NCBI GenBank assembly: GCA_008080735.1
Contig: SHMW01000040.1
Span: 1-36,305 of the forward strand
DNA from: Promethearchaeota archaeon
GTDB lineage: Archaea > Asgardarchaeota > Lokiarchaeia > Sigyniarchaeales > SOKP01
Length of the DNA: 36,305 nt
Direction of reading: 5' to 3'
Shown: in pieces, positions 17,450-26,554 of the stretch
How the letters are laid out: every line of letters starts with the position of its first letter
Position numbering within the stretch: the stretch's first letter is position 1
Position numbers and translations under genes: made by a program
Notes under the pieces: model-generated
Seen by the model: the letters and a program-made list of their open reading frames with translations, nothing else
Told to the model about the DNA's origin: nothing
The model's database searches: none

Positions 17450-18142
17450 TTATTTATTTTTTTTCTTTTCGATTCTGTATTTATATTTTAATATGTTTAA
17501 ATCTTCAACGCGATTAATATTTAAGAAAGTCAATAGCTTTTTATCTATAGCCTTAATCTTGTTTTCTATAGAAATATAATTCACGTCCCACTCTTTTTTA
17601 ATTAAATTTGTAAGCTTAAATTTTTTTTTCAAAATATATTCTCGAGAGACTTTTAATCCCTTACTAATAGGATATATAGCGAAAAGTGGTTCAACATACC
17701 AATTATTCCAAATGGGGATAACAGCATCATGATTATATGACTCATTTATCAGCAAATCTACCACTGGTGGTTGAATAAGTGGCATATCACATGAGATTGC
17801 AAATATCTTTTGATAGGATAACTTTTCTAGTTCAAGGAATGCAGAATATAATCCAATCATGGGTGATCGAACATCGCTCACTACAGTATCACCCAATTCG
17901 TCAAGTATAAATCCGGTGATATCTTCATAATTAACTCTTTCAATATATTCTTGTACTTGCTGACTCGTGTGAGCGATGATAAAGATATTATAGGGGAATT
18001 TTGTTAGGGTTTCGATTTGGTAATCAATAAGCGGTTTTCTTCGAAATTCAAATAGACCTTTATCTTCACCAAATCTTCTACTTTTACCTCCCACTAATAT
18101 TACGAATGCTAAATAGTTATTTTCAGTACTTATTTTAATCAC
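17450..18142 (-). CDS. mobA: MobA-like molybdenum cofactor guanylyltransferase
   Basis: A 230-residue NTP-transferase-fold protein with the full MobA signature LVGGKSRRFGEDKG near the N-terminus, KPLIDYQIETL after it and ISCDMPLI providing the metal-binding Asp. It would link GMP from GTP to molybdopterin, giving the cofactor form used by bis-MGD enzymes such as the catalytic subunit of formylmethanofuran dehydrogenase. It is a clear paralogue of 16039-16710 and keeps the signature better, so it is the more likely true MobA. The start is GTG (MIKIST); no ATG occurs near the N-terminus. Its stop lies 12 bases from the natural end of the convergent membrane-protein gene. Confidence 0.82.
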   Translation of the reverse strand: MIKISTENNYLAFVILVGGKSRRFGEDKGLFEFRRKPLIDYQIETLTKFPYNIFIIAHTSQQVQEYIERVNYEDITGFILDELGDTVVSDVRSPMIGLYSAFLELEKLSYQKIFAISCDMPLIQPPVVDLLINESYNHDAVIPIWNNWYVEPLFAIYPISKGLKVSREYILKKKFKLTNLIKKEWDVNYISIENKIKAIDKKLLTFLNINRVEDLNILKYKYRIEKKKNK

Positions 18143-18302
18143 GAGATTCGTTCTATTTATTAATTAAGTATTAAAACAACTAATAAAAATTATTAAACAC
18201 TAGACTAATTGTAAAATTATAATTACTATAATTAAATAGAAAAGTAAAGTTTTGTCTTGTTCTTCTATTAAAATGCGCCTAAATCATAGAATTACCTCCA
18301 AT

Positions 18303-19793
18303 ATGGATAAACCAAGAGAAAATTGTGCTGTTTTTGGCGTTACCTGTGATGATATTGGATTCTCAGTGGCAAAATATCTCTATAAAGGATTAATTTCTCT
18401 CCAGCATCGCGGTCAAGAGTCAACTGGCATTTCAGTGCTAAAAACGGGAGGGAAAATTTATACCTATAAGCAAAAAGGATTAGTTTCAAAAGTTTTAAAT
18501 AATAAACGGCTTTCTCAGTATTGGGGAAATGTGGGAATCGGTCATAATCGATATGCCACGACGGGTTCAGAAGATTACAATTCCCAAGATTACATCCAAC
18601 CATATCATTTCAAAAACAATGAAATCGAATTCTCATTTGCCTTTAACGGAACAATCCCTAATTACGAGGAGATTAAGGATAAGATGGAAGATATGGGCAG
18701 AGTATTTGTCACCAATACTGATACCGAAGTAATAGCTCAATTGATTGCTTCCATCTCTCTTGGCACTGAAAATTGGCCGGAAATATTGAAATTAACCTCC
18801 AGATTTTTGGATGGCTCATATTCCTTAGTACTTTTAACCTCAAATGGGGATATTTATGGAATCCGTGATCCCTTAGGGTTTAAGCCATTATGCATTGGAG
18901 AAAAAAAGACCGAGACAAGAAATCTCTATTTTGTTGCATCGGAAAGTTGTGCAATAGACTCCGTAGGAGCTACTTTTTTAAGGGATGTTGAGCCTGGTGA
19001 AATCGTACACCTAAGCCACCAAAAAGATATCCATAGTGAACTAGTTTTAAAATCGGATAAAACTGCAGTATGTCAGTTTGAATTTGTATATTTTGCTCGC
19101 CCAGATTCTATTATCGATGGCGTTTCCGTTGCAGAAGCAAGATTGCGAATGGGGCAGAAGCTGGCTCAGAGAGATTCCCTTTTAGACAATCCACATTTTA
19201 GAGAAAACGCAATAGTAGTACCAGTGCCTGATTCAGGAAGGAGTGCTGCCGTGGGTTATGCGAAAGAAGCAAGTTTACCGTACGTAGAAGGATTAATGAA
19301 AAACCGATACGTATGGAGGACATTCATAATGCCGGGTCAGCAAAAAAGGAAAGCTGCAGTAAAAGAAAAACTCAATCCAATAAAAAGTGTTGTAGACGGG
19401 AAACATGTTATTCTTATTGATGACTCAATAGTGAGGGGTACTACCACCAAACAAATAATCTCCTTAATCAAAAATGCTGGCGCGATCTCTGTTAATGTGA
19501 GAATCAGTTGTCCCCCAGTCATTAGTGCCTGTTATATGGGTATTGATTTCCCAACTCGGGAAGAATTGATTGCTGGCAGCTGCTTTAAAGAGTATGGAGA
19601 AGAGGATTATGTTGAAAAAATTAGACAGATTATTGAAGCCGATACTTTAGCATACCAGACGGTGGAAGATCTCAAAGATGCCATTGGATTGAAAAGTGAA
19701 TTATGCAAAGCATGTCTCACTGGTAAATATCCATTGAAGTCTGTTGAAAAGATATCCGAATTAGAACAATCTATTAAAGCCAATCGCTGTTAA
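18303..19793 (+). CDS. purF: Amidophosphoribosyltransferase
   Basis: A 496-residue enzyme for the first step of purine synthesis (PRPP plus glutamine to phosphoribosylamine). The N-terminal nucleophile hydrolase domain begins MDKPRENCAVFGV, so Cys8 becomes the N-terminal nucleophile after removal of a short propeptide. HNRYATTG and FAFNGTIPNY follow. The phosphoribosyltransferase domain carries the PRPP signature VILIDDSIVRGTT (about 370-381). Cysteines matching the 4Fe-4S ligands of the Bacillus-type enzyme are present: Cys257 (AVCQFEFVYFARPD), Cys410 (SACYMGID), and Cys468 with Cys471 (LCKACLTGKYP). Earlier in-frame TTG (18252) and ATG (18273) codons exist; the ATG at 18303 gives the expected short propeptide. 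It converges with hisH. Confidence 0.96.
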   Translation: MDKPRENCAVFGVTCDDIGFSVAKYLYKGLISLQHRGQESTGISVLKTGGKIYTYKQKGLVSKVLNNKRLSQYWGNVGIGHNRYATTGSEDYNSQDYIQPYHFKNNEIEFSFAFNGTIPNYEEIKDKMEDMGRVFVTNTDTEVIAQLIASISLGTENWPEILKLTSRFLDGSYSLVLLTSNGDIYGIRDPLGFKPLCIGEKKTETRNLYFVASESCAIDSVGATFLRDVEPGEIVHLSHQKDIHSELVLKSDKTAVCQFEFVYFARPDSIIDGVSVAEARLRMGQKLAQRDSLLDNPHFRENAIVVPVPDSGRSAAVGYAKEASLPYVEGLMKNRYVWRTFIMPGQQKRKAAVKEKLNPIKSVVDGKHVILIDDSIVRGTTTKQIISLIKNAGAISVNVRISCPPVISACYMGIDFPTREELIAGSCFKEYGEEDYVEKIRQIIEADTLAYQTVEDLKDAIGLKSELCKACLTGKYPLKSVEKISELEQSIKANRC

Positions 19794-19816
19794 ACTTTTA
19801 AAAACAAATTGGATTC

Positions 19817-20446
19817 TCATTTTTTACAAAATTCCACAAAATTTTTATACATTTGAATACCCAGCGTACTGGATTTTTCTGGATGGAACTGTGTCGCCAC
19901 AATATTCTCTTTCCTAGCAATTGAACAAAAGGTAATCTCACCATATTGCGTTTGTCCTAAAATAGCACCCTCATTTTCTGGCACACAGTAAAAGCTATGC
20001 ACAAAATAGAAATAAGAATTATTTGGGATATTATTAATTAAATAATGGTCTTTTTTTTTGAGATTTACACTATTCCATCCGATCTGGGGTATTTTTCCCA
20101 CTTTTGATTTATCAAAAGGGATTACTTCACCTGGAATATAGCCTAATCCCAAAAATTCCCCCATCTCATAACTCTTTGTAAACAATAGTTGTAGCCCCAA
20201 ACAAATTCCAAATAAAGGTTTTCCTTCTCTTACAATCTCGTCAATTATGGAAACTAATCCCTTATCTCTAAGATTTTCCATCGCATCCCCAAATGCTCCG
20301 ACTCCAGGTAAGATAACTCCATCCGCATTAAGAATATATTCTGGATCAGAAGTAATAGTATTACTAATTTTGAGAAAATCTAATAATTTACTTACGCTTT
20401 TTAGATTTCCCATCCCATAATCAATTATAGCGATATAAAAAGACAT
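19817..20446 (-). CDS. hisH: Imidazole glycerol phosphate synthase, glutaminase subunit
   Basis: A 209-residue class I glutamine amidotransferase that supplies ammonia to HisF in histidine synthesis. It starts IAIIDYGMGNLKSV and has the oxyanion segment LPGVGAFGDAM. The nucleophile is Cys82 in GICLGLQ, with His188 and Glu190 in TQFHPEKSS completing the triad. It is full length and intact. It starts three bases after the stop codon of the first hisF, so the two are almost certainly co-transcribed, and the end of hisF carries a weak gtgagg element that may serve as its ribosome site. No other histidine gene is in the window. Confidence 0.96.
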   Translation of the reverse strand: MSFYIAIIDYGMGNLKSVSKLLDFLKISNTITSDPEYILNADGVILPGVGAFGDAMENLRDKGLVSIIDEIVREGKPLFGICLGLQLLFTKSYEMGEFLGLGYIPGEVIPFDKSKVGKIPQIGWNSVNLKKKDHYLINNIPNNSYFYFVHSFYCVPENEGAILGQTQYGEITFCSIARKENIVATQFHPEKSSTLGIQMYKNFVEFCKK

Positions 20447-20449
20447 TTT

Positions 20450-21314
20450 TTATAGCCTCACTGGAATCCCTTTACTTTTACAGACTTTCTTCACTTTCTT
20501 AATTGAATATTCATCATAATGAAAAATAGACGCCGCAAGCGCTGCATCTGCCTTCCCTTGAATGAATGCTTCGGCAATGTGCTGAGGATTCCCAGCTCCC
20601 CCCGACGCAATAATTGGGATTTCTAAGCTTTCGCTAAAGATTTTGGTAAGTTCTAAATCGTATCCATCATAGGTTCCATCTCTATCCATACTCGTAAGTA
20701 ATATCTCCCCTGAACCAAGAGCCTGCGCTTCCTTTCCCCATTTAACGGCATCTTTCCCAGTGGAAGTTCTTCCTCCGTGGATATAAACTTCCCACCAGCA
20801 ATATCTTCCATTTTGTGTTTTAATCACAATTTTATCCTCAGCTTGTTCAGGAAAATCTACATATACTCTCTTTGCATCAATAGCAGTGACTATACATTGA
20901 GAGCCAAAAATTTTCGCACTTTTTTTTATAATTTCAGGATGTTTTACTGCTGCAGTATTTAGTGACACTTTATCAGCACCCGCTCTTAAAATCTCTTTTA
21001 TATCATCTACGGTGCGTAAACCTCCTCCAACAGTAAAAGGAATAAAGACTTGCTCTCCTGTGCGTTCTACCAAATTTTTTAAGATCTTACGCTTGTCTGA
21101 AGATGCTGTAATGTCTAAAAACACGAGTTCATCGGCTCCTTGCTTATCATATAATTTTCCCAACTCAACGGCGTCTCCTGCATCCTTCAATTTGACAAAC
21201 TTCACGCCTTTTACGACTCTTCCTTGCATCCTTCAATTTGACAAACTTCACGCCTTTTACGACTCTTCCTTCAGTCACATCCAGACATGGTATAATCCGC
21301 TTAGTTAAAACCAT
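20450..21314 (-). CDS. hisF: Imidazole glycerol phosphate synthase, cyclase subunit (frameshifted by a duplication)
   Basis: The cyclase half of IGP synthase, converting PRFAR and ammonia to imidazole glycerol phosphate and AICAR. The natural N-terminus [13 protein letters not shown] (from 21314) carries the catalytic Asp. A 46-base tandem duplication at 21181-21271 then shifts the frame, leaving an intact downstream frame from an internal ATG at 21229 ([11 protein letters not shown]) that lacks that Asp. Removing one 46-base copy restores 272 residues. The rest is canonical: [18 protein letters not shown] with the second catalytic Asp, [15 protein letters not shown] and [12 protein letters not shown]. 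It is tightly coupled to hisH. Either the gene has just been broken or the duplication is an assembly error; the pristine flanking sequence favours error. Confidence 0.9.
21181..21271 (+). repeat. Tandem duplication, 46-bp unit, in hisF
   Basis: Bases 21181-21226 are repeated at 21227-21271 (45 of 46 bases; the last base differs where unique sequence resumes). The tcct before the first copy recurs at the end of the second. Copying through this microhomology would give a 45-base in-frame repeat, but one extra t at the junction makes it 46 and breaks the hisF frame. Confidence 0.95.
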
Positions 21315-21514
21315 TTTATAATGAAGTTTCAGATAATCGTATTATAATTAGCTATATTGTCCAAGATATTTTAGCTTTTGTGAAATAAATTATCAAGAAT
21401 TAGTCTAATAAGAAGTTATACTCATTTAATTGATATAAGTAATATTTATGAGCATGTTGGAAGTGAATTAATAAAAATAGAATAAAATTAGATTAAAAAG
21501 GTTAAAAATCTCCT

Positions 21515-22339
21515 TCATAACTCCATATTAACACCATTTTTTATGCAATACTCTTTTACTTGCTTTATCGAGTATTCTCGAAAATGGAATATAGAGGCTG
21601 CCAGCGCCGCATCGGCATTTCCTATAGTAAAAGCCTCTAGAATATGCTGAGGACTTCCCGCCCCTCCAGATGCAATAATCGGCAGTCCTGTTTTATCCGC
21701 CATCGATCGTGTCATTTCCAAGTCATACCCTTCTTTAGTTCCATCAAAAGTTTTAGATGTGGGTAATATTTCTCCTGCTCCAAGATTTTTCACTTCTAAA
21801 GCCCATTTTATTGCATCCTTTCCAGTTGATTTAGTCCCCCCATGAGTTAAGAGATCAAACCAGCAATATCCTCCATCTAATTTAGCTAATATCTTGTCTG
21901 TTGCTTTTTTTTGGTCATCTACATATATTCTCTTCGCATCTATTGCAGAAACCAATCGTTCAGAACCATATTCTTTGGATAAATTTGATAATAAATTGGG
22001 ATTTTTCACTGCTGCGGTGTTTATAGAAACCTTATCTGCTCCCGCATTTAATATATTATCAGCATCTTCCATACTTCCTATACCTCCTCCAACTGCAAAT
22101 GGAATATTTATCGCATCCGCAACTTTTTCTACAAGATCTCTCACAGTTTTCCGCTTTTCTATGGTGGCAGTAATATCCAAAAATACTAACTCATCAGCAC
22201 CCTCTTTTTCATAGTATTGTGCGAACTCGACTGGATCTCCCGCGTCCCGGAGATTAACAAATTGAATGCCTTTCACGACTCGTCCATCCTTGACATCAAG
22301 ACAGGGAATAATTCTCTTATAATCTGACATTTGAATCAT
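21515..22339 (-). CDS. hisF: HisF paralogue
   Basis: A 274-residue intact (beta-alpha)8-barrel clearly homologous to HisF. Both catalytic acids are kept: Asp15 in [10 protein letters not shown] and Asp134 in [18 protein letters not shown] and [12 protein letters not shown] also fit the family. It departs from the norm in the phosphate-side segment, where the nearly invariant LLTSxDRDGT reads [10 protein letters not shown] (about 192-201). It lies 200 bases upstream of the first hisF on the same strand, so hisF-hisF-hisH may form one transcript, with only one glutaminase for two cyclases. It may have a shifted substrate or serve as a spare cyclase; given the break in the other copy, it could be the working one. 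The ATG at 22339 or the one at 22330 could be the start. Confidence 0.85.
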   Translation of the reverse strand: MIQMSDYKRIIPCLDVKDGRVVKGIQFVNLRDAGDPVEFAQYYEKEGADELVFLDITATIEKRKTVRDLVEKVADAINIPFAVGGGIGSMEDADNILNAGADKVSINTAAVKNPNLLSNLSKEYGSERLVSAIDAKRIYVDDQKKATDKILAKLDGGYCWFDLLTHGGTKSTGKDAIKWALEVKNLGAGEILPTSKTFDGTKEGYDLEMTRSMADKTGLPIIASGGAGSPQHILEAFTIGNADAALAASIFHFREYSIKQVKEYCIKNGVNMEL

Positions 22340-22455
22340 ATCATCTATCGTATTTCTATTACTATTTTTCTATTAGTAAAATATGATATTATAGATTAAT
22401 TCTTTTAGTCAAATAATTTCACATAAAATATACAAAAAACAGAATAAAAAATATT

Positions 22456-23751
22456 TTAGACGTCTAATATCTCTATTATTAATGGATTAAGTTTCTTTTC
22501 ATCAACCATTGATGAATCACCCGTTTTTCTAAATTCTTGGATTTCATTATCGTAATGAGTCTCTATATAATTGACCAAATAATTTAAACGCTCCTTCAAA
22601 CTCTTATCTGCTGGATCGGAAAGAAATAAAGCAGCTTTAACATTTTTCCCATAGGCAGCTTGAACATAAAGTCCCTTATAATTGATATCCTTCATAGATG
22701 AAGTTCCACCGATTTCCGATACAAAATTGTCCATTGCTGTTAAAAACCCCGATATTAACACCTTATCTAAGGGCTGTTCCTCACTCGAATATGATATTAG
22801 AGGTAGTCCAGAATCTTTGTCGATTATCATCAGATTGCGAAAAATATCTCTGTATTTGTGTTCAATTTTCGTCTCTTCTTGAATTTGTTCCATCTCTTCT
22901 TCAGTAAATATTTCAAAAAGTGAAAAATTCTTTGACTTATAGGAATCATCATCATCAAAATGATATTTTGAAATCGTTATCACTTTCGAGGGCGCTCGTA
23001 TTGGTTCTTTTGGTAATTTTTCGATGAAGGCATCCCTCATATCAGAGTCATAATCCTTACCTTTACCTCCTTTGGTAATTCCCCAAATTTCTTTATGTAA
23101 GGGATTAACGACATATAACCATGTATCAAGTTTTTCCATATCAGAAATCATCCTATCTAACCCAATATTGTAAACTCCTAAAGGTGTGGTGACAAATACT
23201 GTCCAAGTTGCCAATTTGGATGCTTCATTTATGAGATAAAATGTATTTTTGTAATTTTCCTCATCAAGTTGAGAACCTGTTCGAATAAAAACTGCCTCAC
23301 TCCTTAATAAAGGAGTTCGCCTTATTAGGTATAAATCGATATTTTTATTATTAATCTTTGACGCGTCGTATACGCTTATTCCGATATCAGCGCACCAATC
23401 GCTAAATGCGTCAATGAGATCTTGCCGTGCGAAAAAATCGAACCGCGTGAGATAATGTTTTAATTTCTCTTCTTGAAGGATTTTTTTCCCAATATATATA
23501 ATTGGATTTTTAAATTTCGATTGAATCTCTTCATTCTGGGTATACTCTTGATAATGGTGAGCAGCGATACTTCTCAAATACCCATATTTTGAAGGTTTGT
23601 CGAATTCGGGAGTAGAAATATCATGTTTTTCAATATATTGCTCAATCTCTTCAAACCTACTCTTATTAAAAAGGCAGTTTAGGCATATTAACCCGTTCTT
23701 TTTTTCGTAATTATCTTTTAATTCTTGAATTGTATTATCTAATGATTCCAT
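22456..23751 (-). CDS. Hypothetical protein, paralogue 1 of a tandem pair
   Basis: An unrecognised soluble protein of 431 residues, closely related along its length to the product of 23857-25176. Three parts can be seen. The first, about 1-105, is a weakly conserved helical region. The second, about 106-255, is highly conserved and begins RQDLIDAFSDWCADIGISVYD, with IDLYLIRRTPLLRSEAVFIRTG, ATWTVFVTTPLGVYNIGL and KDYDSDMRDAFIEKLPKEPIRA. The third, about 300-431, is a C-terminal domain (FRNLMIIDKDSGLPLISYSS, then INYKGLYVQAAYGKNVKAALFLS) whose strand-helix order resembles longin/roadblock-type domains that bind small GTPases. An acidic linker joins the last two. No membrane helix is seen. The middle domain might have a restriction-endonuclease-like fold, but no complete catalytic motif is visible. 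Function unknown. Confidence 0.72.
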   Translation of the reverse strand: MESLDNTIQELKDNYEKKNGLICLNCLFNKSRFEEIEQYIEKHDISTPEFDKPSKYGYLRSIAAHHYQEYTQNEEIQSKFKNPIIYIGKKILQEEKLKHYLTRFDFFARQDLIDAFSDWCADIGISVYDASKINNKNIDLYLIRRTPLLRSEAVFIRTGSQLDEENYKNTFYLINEASKLATWTVFVTTPLGVYNIGLDRMISDMEKLDTWLYVVNPLHKEIWGITKGGKGKDYDSDMRDAFIEKLPKEPIRAPSKVITISKYHFDDDDSYKSKNFSLFEIFTEEEMEQIQEETKIEHKYRDIFRNLMIIDKDSGLPLISYSSEEQPLDKVLISGFLTAMDNFVSEIGGTSSMKDINYKGLYVQAAYGKNVKAALFLSDPADKSLKERLNYLVNYIETHYDNEIQEFRKTGDSSMVDEKKLNPLIIEILDV

Positions 23752-23856
23752 TTTCGTATTGGAATAATTTTCTACTATTAAGTTAAATTATGTTTCTAAT
23801 GAATTTATAAAGTTATTTTATAATTAATTAATTTTTTCACGTCAAAAAGAAGAATG

Positions 23857-25176
23857 CTAAATATTTAAAAATTGCCGAACAATGGGAAGAATTATATCAT
23901 CTTTAAGGAGTGAAGTATCACCCGAAGCTCTAAATTGTTTTATTTCCTCAGAAAAATGAGTTTCAAAATATTCAAGGAGGAAATCCACGCGTTCTTTTAA
24001 ACTATTATTTGCTTGGTCAGATAGAAAGAGTGCCATTTTCACATTTTTCCCGTATGCTGCTTGGACATAAAATCCCTTATAATTAATTTCTTTTAAAGAA
24101 GTCGTATCTCCTATTTGTGAGACAAAATCATCCATCGCACTTAAGAAGCCAGAAAATAAAATTTGATCTTTCACTTTTTCACTTGAATATGAGAATATAG
24201 GGACTCCAGATTTTCTTTCAATTATCATCAGATTCCGAAATATCTGGGAATAGTTTGATTCTTCCTCCGGTGCACTCACTAATCTATCATGCTCAAGCAC
24301 GTCGAGTAAATCAAATGTACAATAATCATCTGGACTATAGGATTGTTTTTCATTAAACTCGAAAGTGGAAATGTCTTTTAAACGGGTCTGAGCTCTGATT
24401 GGCTCTCTTGGAAGCCCTTCAATGAATTTATCTCGTAAATCTGAATCATAGTCTTTAGATTTCTTGCCTTTAATAATTCCATGAATATTTTTTCTTATTG
24501 GGTCTATTATGTATAACCAAACATTTGCTTGTTCCATATCATTGACCATTTTCTCTAATCCAATTTTATAGACCGCAAGAGGAGTTGTAACAAAAACATT
24601 CCAAGTTGCATATTTTGATGTATTCCTGATAAGCTGTAAGGTTCGTTCATATTCGTGTGCATCCATTTCATGTGCCGTTCTTACAAAAACCGTTTCTGTT
24701 CTCAATAAAGGAGTTCTTCTTACCAAATAAAGATCTACGGTATTTTCGTCATTTACTTTCCTTGCATCGTACACACTTATACCCAAATCAGCACACCAAT
24801 CGCTAAATGCGTCAATAAGATCTTGTTTGGAAAGAAAATCAATACTATATAAATATAATTCAAAAGATTCATCCCTACACATTTCCTGTCCGATATAATT
24901 CAAAGTACTTCCAAAATTTCCCTGGAGATGTTCGTTATTAATATAGAGAATATAATAATGAAGGCAAATATGTCGTAATAATTCTAATCTTGTATATACC
25001 TTCTTTGTTGGAATTTTGATTCCTTTTTTATCAATAAATTTTAAAATTTCCTCAATAGAGCTATTAATTATAAGACTATTCAAGCAGACAAGGCCCGCGA
25101 TTGAATCTAAGTTCTCATTCTTTCTAATGGTTTCGATAATCTGCTCTAATGGTGGGGCTTCTTTTAGAGTCAACAA
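23857..25176 (-). CDS. Hypothetical protein, paralogue 2 of a tandem pair
   Basis: An unrecognised soluble protein of 439 residues, upstream in transcription of its paralogue (22456-23751) with 105 bases between. The same three parts are present: a variable helical N-terminus (1-115), a conserved middle domain (about 116-265, with SKQDLIDAFSDWCADLGISV, VDLYLVRRTPLLRTETVFVR and KDYDSDLRDKFIEGLPREP) and a longin/roadblock-like C-terminus (about 309-439). The conserved middle and C-terminal blocks are near-identical between the two, while the N-terminus and the linker differ, suggesting a shared core with different partners. The frame opens with TTG-TTG and has a stop two codons upstream, so a TTG start is implied; no strong ribosome site is visible. 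The function is not known to me. Confidence 0.7.
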   Translation of the reverse strand: MLTLKEAPPLEQIIETIRKNENLDSIAGLVCLNSLIINSSIEEILKFIDKKGIKIPTKKVYTRLELLRHICLHYYILYINNEHLQGNFGSTLNYIGQEMCRDESFELYLYSIDFLSKQDLIDAFSDWCADLGISVYDARKVNDENTVDLYLVRRTPLLRTETVFVRTAHEMDAHEYERTLQLIRNTSKYATWNVFVTTPLAVYKIGLEKMVNDMEQANVWLYIIDPIRKNIHGIIKGKKSKDYDSDLRDKFIEGLPREPIRAQTRLKDISTFEFNEKQSYSPDDYCTFDLLDVLEHDRLVSAPEEESNYSQIFRNLMIIERKSGVPIFSYSSEKVKDQILFSGFLSAMDDFVSQIGDTTSLKEINYKGFYVQAAYGKNVKMALFLSDQANNSLKERVDFLLEYFETHFSEEIKQFRASGDTSLLKDDIILPIVRQFLNI

Positions 25177-25330
25177 TAATCACATGTTTGATGATATTTT
25201 CCTTTTTATTATTATTTATTTTTGAAATATTTAAAAATTGCTAAAACTACAAACTTTTTGAAAATTTAAGCAATTCTTAATAAATAGAATGCCAAATAAT
25301 CAAAAATAAAAAAAAAAGAATTGAAGACTG

Positions 25331-26554
25331 TTATTTTCTTCTAGGAACTTCTATTTCTAGATCTGAGAGAGGATAAGAAGAGCATGGGTGAAAAAAGTTA
25401 AATTTTTTATCTGCTTCTCTTCTCCCATCTGATTTTGGGGAAACAAAAATATCGCCTGAAATAAGATATGATCTGCAAAATCCACATTCACCAGAACGGC
25501 AGCTTGATGGAGGTGCAATTTTAGCTTTTTCCATAGAGACTAAAATTGTTTCGGTAGCTTTTGCGGGAATTTCTTTAATCTCACTTCCTATCATAACTCT
25601 AATATTGAACATCTTATCTGCTTTTTCCTTAGGATAATTGGGAAATTTTGTTATTCCTTTAATTTCTCCGTACATTTCTTTTCTAATTCTATCTTGCTGA
25701 ATTTTTAATTTGGAAATCTCATCATCTATAAATTCATACATCAATTGTGGTCCACATATAAAATAAGTATCCTTTTTAACATCTGAATATTTCTCAATAA
25801 GATCTGAAGTTATAAATCCCATTTCGCATCCTTCTAAGCTAACTTCATCACAACTAAGGACAATTACTAATTTTATTTTACCTGGATTCTTTGACTCTAA
25901 TCTTTTCAATTCATCATAAAATAGAATGTCATCCTCCTCACTACATCCATATAAAATAGTTAAATTTATATCCAAATTACCTTCTGAAATTTCTTTGGCG
26001 ATAGAACGGAATGCTGTTATACCGCTTCCTCCTGCGATTGCAACTATATTTCTTGAATCTCTTAGGGGTTGATAATAAAATAAACCTTGTGGTCCCGAAC
26101 TTGTGACTTTAGTTCCTACATTCCAATTTTCCCAAATAAAATGCGTTAAAAATCCATTTTGTTCTTTTTTAATAGAGATCTCATAAAATCCCGCTAAAGC
26201 TTCGCTTGGTGATGATGATATAGTATATGGTCTGGTGATTTCATATCCATTCACATTCACCTTTAAACTTAAGTACTGTCCTGCCCGAAATAATGCGAGG
26301 TCTTCATTAAACTCAGAATCGGGAATAAATCTAAAGGTTTTGGTTGATTTTGTATTGTCTATTATTTTATCAATAATTAAATGTTGATAATCGGGATGTA
26401 AATTTTCGGCTAATTCTTTCAGATTGTCTTTTTCAATAGGTTTAGCTGAAGCTTTTTCAAATTTTTTTTCTCGAGTTTTGGTTAGTTTTGAAAATGCTAA
26501 TAAGTCTCTAATTTTTCCTTTTATCTTTACTTTTAATTCATCTTTTTCACTCAT
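25331..26554 (-). CDS. FNR-type flavin oxidoreductase with C-terminal 2Fe-2S ferredoxin domain
   Basis: A 407-residue electron-transfer protein. A charged N-terminal extension (about 1-55) is followed by a ferredoxin-reductase flavin domain with RPYTISSSP, then an NAD(P)-binding domain with AGGSGITAFRSI and ICGPQLMYEF. A plant-type ferredoxin domain at the C-terminus carries CRSGECGFC plus HPCSSYP (Cys352, 357, 360 and 391) for one 2Fe-2S cluster. It would pass electrons between NAD(P)H and an acceptor. Its ATG lies inside the end of the upstream CrtI-like gene (8-base overlap), directly after a ggagg element, so the two are translationally coupled. An in-frame extension to 26656 is rejected on that basis. 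The likely partner is the upstream flavoprotein. Confidence 0.88.
   Translation of the reverse strand: MSEKDELKVKIKGKIRDLLAFSKLTKTREKKFEKASAKPIEKDNLKELAENLHPDYQHLIIDKIIDNTKSTKTFRFIPDSEFNEDLALFRAGQYLSLKVNVNGYEITRPYTISSSPSEALAGFYEISIKKEQNGFLTHFIWENWNVGTKVTSSGPQGLFYYQPLRDSRNIVAIAGGSGITAFRSIAKEISEGNLDINLTILYGCSEEDDILFYDELKRLESKNPGKIKLVIVLSCDEVSLEGCEMGFITSDLIEKYSDVKKDTYFICGPQLMYEFIDDEISKLKIQQDRIRKEMYGEIKGITKFPNYPKEKADKMFNIRVMIGSEIKEIPAKATETILVSMEKAKIAPPSSCRSGECGFCRSYLISGDIFVSPKSDGRREADKKFNFFHPCSSYPLSDLEIEVPRRK

Noticed and set aside
17326..17517. Cysteine/arginine-rich C-terminus of the membrane protein when read in the original frame
   Set aside because: It appears only after the adapter sequence; the adjacent frame gives a sensible hydrophobic helix and stop at 17437.
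22456..25176. The tandem unknown pair as a toxin-antitoxin system
   Set aside because: Both are large and homologous to each other along their length, unlike a toxin and its antidote.
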